Assembly (NCBI RefSeq): GCF_019740355.2
Contig: NZ_CP091819.1
Coordinates: 744,001 to 808,000, forward strand
Source: Paracrocinitomix mangrovi
GTDB taxonomy: Bacteria; Bacteroidota; Bacteroidia; Flavobacteriales_D; Crocinitomicaceae
Length of the DNA: 64,000 bases
Reading direction: 5' to 3'
Translations under genes and position numbers: made by a program
Notes under the pieces: model-generated
Told to the model about the DNA's origin: nothing
What the model saw: the letters and a program-made list of their open reading frames with translations, nothing else
Database searches by the model: none
Shown here: piece by piece, positions 62,345 to 64,000 of the stretch
Layout: every line of letters starts with the position of its first letter
How positions within the stretch are numbered: position 1 is the stretch's first letter

Positions 62345-62352
62345 TAAATTTG
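62345..62352 (+). promoter_or_regulatory. -7 promoter box before the 62366 gene
   Basis: TAAATTTG fits TAnnTTTG and lies 13 bases before the ATG, close to leaderless. No clear -33 element. Confidence 0.4.
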
Positions 62353-62365
62353 TAGAGAGATCATT

Positions 62366-62797
62366 ATGAAATCACTAACAACTGTACTATTTTTTATTTC
62401 CATCTCAATTATTGGATTTTCTCAAAGCAAAGAAGATCTAATCAAATCATCTCCTAAGGATTCAGTAGTAACATACGAAGGAGAAGGTAAATTGAAGAAA
62501 GGAAACTGTCTTTTAATCAAATTCACAGGTGATCCTGTTTTATTCTTCAATGAGTTAATAGCAATGCATGTTGTAAAAGATGATCAATTAGAAATGACCG
62601 AGAACAGCATGGTGATATATGAAACTTCCAAACCATTTTGGGTATATAATACATATACCGTTTATGCTTCATTCTCAAAAAAAGATGGTTACAGTTTGAT
62701 TGAAGTCTCTTTTAAAGCTTATGCTAACCCTTATAACTATCAAATGGCCCAAGCTCCAAAAGCTTATCAGGCGATCATAGAAAAATTACTTAAATAA
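62366..62797 (+). CDS. Exported protein of unknown function
   Basis: The 143-residue product has a signal peptide (1-20, ending IGFSQ) and a mature domain of mixed alpha/beta type with YEGEGKLKKGNCLLIKFTG and TYTVYASFSKKDG. No family is recognised. It is monocistronic with its own -7 box. Confidence 0.65.
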   Translation: MKSLTTVLFFISISIIGFSQSKEDLIKSSPKDSVVTYEGEGKLKKGNCLLIKFTGDPVLFFNELIAMHVVKDDQLEMTENSMVIYETSKPFWVYNTYTVYASFSKKDGYSLIEVSFKAYANPYNYQMAQAPKAYQAIIEKLLK

Positions 62798-62840
62798 GTA
62801 TTCTTATCTATTTGGTACTAACACTTTGGTTTTTAACTCT

Positions 62841-62848
62841 TAGTTTTG
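62841..62848 (+). promoter_or_regulatory. -7 promoter box for proC
   Basis: TAGTTTTG fits TAnnTTTG and lies 16 bases before the proC ATG. TTTG elements upstream lie at 12 and 26 bases, neither at the best spacing. Confidence 0.4.
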
Positions 62849-62864
62849 CAAAAAAGATTTAAAA

Positions 62865-63662
62865 ATGGAAGTACCAAAAATAGCAGTTATTGGATGTGGA
62901 AATCTGGGATTAGCCATAGTTGAAGGATTGATTGACAATAACGATATCCCCAACAAAAACATAACTGCTACCAGAAGGTCGCTTCCTAAAATTCAGCATT
63001 TAGTAGCAAAAGATGTAAATGTTACAGATAAAAATGAGTTGGCCGTTAAAGAAGCTAAAATTGTCATTTTAACTGTAAAGCCGTACAATCTTCTAACAAT
63101 TGCTAAAGAACTCAAAGCTGATTTAGCTCCAGGAACTGTAATCGTTTCAACTGCAACAGGTGTAAGTATTCAAGAAATAGCTGATGCCATAGGAACTGAT
63201 TTTTCTATTGTGAGAGCTATGCCCAACACAGCAGCTGAAGTGAGAGAAAGCTTAACATGTATTTGTGATAATGGCGTAAGTAAAGAGGATTATCAATTAG
63301 TGGAGATGTTGTTTAATTCAATTGGTAAATCCATCCGTATTCAAGAAGATTTGATGGACGCAGCCACGGTTTTAGGAGCTTGTGGTATTGCGTATGTTTT
63401 AAGATTTATGCGCGCCATGGTACAAGGTGGAATTCAAATTGGATTTGATGCAAAAACTGCTAGTGCCATTGTAAATCAAACGGTAAAAGGAGCAGCTGAA
63501 TTACTTACCGTCAACGGGCATCATCCCGAGTATGAAATTGACAAAGTAACAACTCCAAAAGGCTGTACTATAGTAGGGATTAATGAAATGGAGCACAATG
63601 GATTCTCGTCCTCTTTGATAAAAGGAATAGTTGCTTCACATGATAAAATAGAGGAAATCTAG
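62865..63662 (+). CDS. proC: Pyrroline-5-carboxylate reductase
   Basis: This enzyme reduces pyrroline-5-carboxylate to proline with NAD(P)H, the last step of proline synthesis. The Rossmann motif AVIGCGNLGLAIVEGL lies at about 7-22. The signature region is RAMPNTAAEVRESLT, and the C-terminal dimer domain has ASAIVNQTVKGAAEL and VTTPKGCTIVGINEME. Its 265 residues match the family length. Identification is secure. Confidence 0.95.
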   Translation: MEVPKIAVIGCGNLGLAIVEGLIDNNDIPNKNITATRRSLPKIQHLVAKDVNVTDKNELAVKEAKIVILTVKPYNLLTIAKELKADLAPGTVIVSTATGVSIQEIADAIGTDFSIVRAMPNTAAEVRESLTCICDNGVSKEDYQLVEMLFNSIGKSIRIQEDLMDAATVLGACGIAYVLRFMRAMVQGGIQIGFDAKTASAIVNQTVKGAAELLTVNGHHPEYEIDKVTTPKGCTIVGINEMEHNGFSSSLIKGIVASHDKIEEI

Positions 63663-63664
63663 CC

Positions 63665-64000
63665 TTAATCGCAGTCTTTATCGTTCTGCTTTTTGCGCTT
63701 TTTGTATTCACGTTGACGCTGGCGTTGTTTCTTTTGATCTTCTTTGTATTCGTCTTTAGTAACACGAACTACCTTAGAATTAAAGGTAATTTTTCCTGAT
63801 TCAATGTCTTGAATGACATGTTCCGCAATTTTATCTTCTCCTTCAGGATCATATTTTGCCTTTACATCTTGATCCCACAGTTTACCCATTACATTAAACA
63901 TGGTAGCACTGTTTTGTCCTTTGTACTTTTTAGCAATATCGTAAACTGTCATCCCAGTTTCTCTGTGAATCAACTTCATAAGCATCTTACCTTCAGAAGT
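63665..64000 (-). CDS. Unknown basic protein, 5' part cut by window end
   Basis: The frame stays open to the right edge (reading TSEGKMLMKLIHRETG inward), so at least the start lies outside. The visible ~110 residues contain VYDIAKKYKGQNSATMFNVMGKLW and a strongly charged tail of Arg, Lys, Gln and Asp (QRQRQREYKKRKKQ). I do not recognise the family. It converges on proC, with a 2-base gap between stops. Confidence 0.65.
   Translation of the reverse strand, partial: TSEGKMLMKLIHRETGMTVYDIAKKYKGQNSATMFNVMGKLWDQDVKAKYDPEGEDKIAEHVIQDIESGKITFNSKVVRVTKDEYKEDQKKQRQRQREYKKRKKQNDKDCD

Overview
The window is about 64 kb of a low-GC chromosome from a member of Bacteroidota, most likely Flavobacteriales. 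This placement is an inference from several traits. Many genes and RNAs carry the Bacteroidota promoter form TTG/TTTG-N19-21-TAnnTTTG, often as TATCTTTG. Start codons lie in A-rich sequence without Shine-Dalgarno motifs, although the 16S 3' end keeps an intact anti-SD. Type IX secretion and gliding-type C-terminal domains are present. Family content is typical of the phylum: DUF4494, DUF5606, DUF6428, HYC_CC_PP-like and WG-repeat proteins, and an FtsK-LolA pair. No insertion sequence, prophage, integrase or CRISPR array was found.

Layout. Positions 1-3145 hold a minus-strand rRNA operon read 16S, tRNA-Ile, tRNA-Ala, 23S (23S cut by the window edge), with two tandem promoters at 3334-3467. Positions 3665-6938 hold ftsK and a lolA-like gene. 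Positions 7097-10487 hold a glcD-type oxidase, a STAS protein and pyrR-pyrB. Positions 10920-15873 hold a tightly coupled set: patatin-like lipase, DUF389 membrane protein, glycerophosphodiesterase and a SUI1/YciH protein. Positions 15980-18502 hold an O-methyltransferase, a threonine aldolase and two lipoproteins. Positions 18807-23603 hold a metal locus: an HMA protein, a TonB-dependent receptor and a His/Cys-rich exported protein, facing an arsR, DUF6428 and arsenate-reductase-like operon that has no efflux pump beside it. Positions 23600-33327 are mostly small secreted proteins and lipoproteins, with a serine/threonine dehydratase and an SDR plus steroid-5-alpha-reductase pair.

Positions 33505-38487 encode a giant (about 1660 aa) surface protein with a Gly-rich N-terminus, three PKD-like repeats, eight near-identical 86-88 aa repeats and a gliding-associated C-terminus. 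Positions 38816-39242 are tRNA-Ser, tRNA-Pro and tRNA-Arg. Positions 39280-43831 hold an SDR, a LacI regulator, a membrane protein, map and sucC. Positions 44333-50854 hold a TPR-SpoIIE phosphatase, an ElyC-like protein, a glycosyltransferase, pdxH, DUF4494 and an exported protein. Positions 50934-55277 hold two divergent subtilases, one with a T9SS tail. Positions 55307-64000 hold DUF5606, an M3 peptidase with a barstar-like gene, a 48-aa ORF, an ECF sigma factor, uvrA, two small unknowns, proC and a partial gene.

Most of the window is core metabolism and envelope biology. The parts most worth a second look are the lipase-DUF389-GDPD unit, the repeat-rich surface protein, the efflux-less arsenic operon facing a metal-uptake operon, the SDR/5-alpha-reductase pair, and several small unexplained ORFs and repeats.
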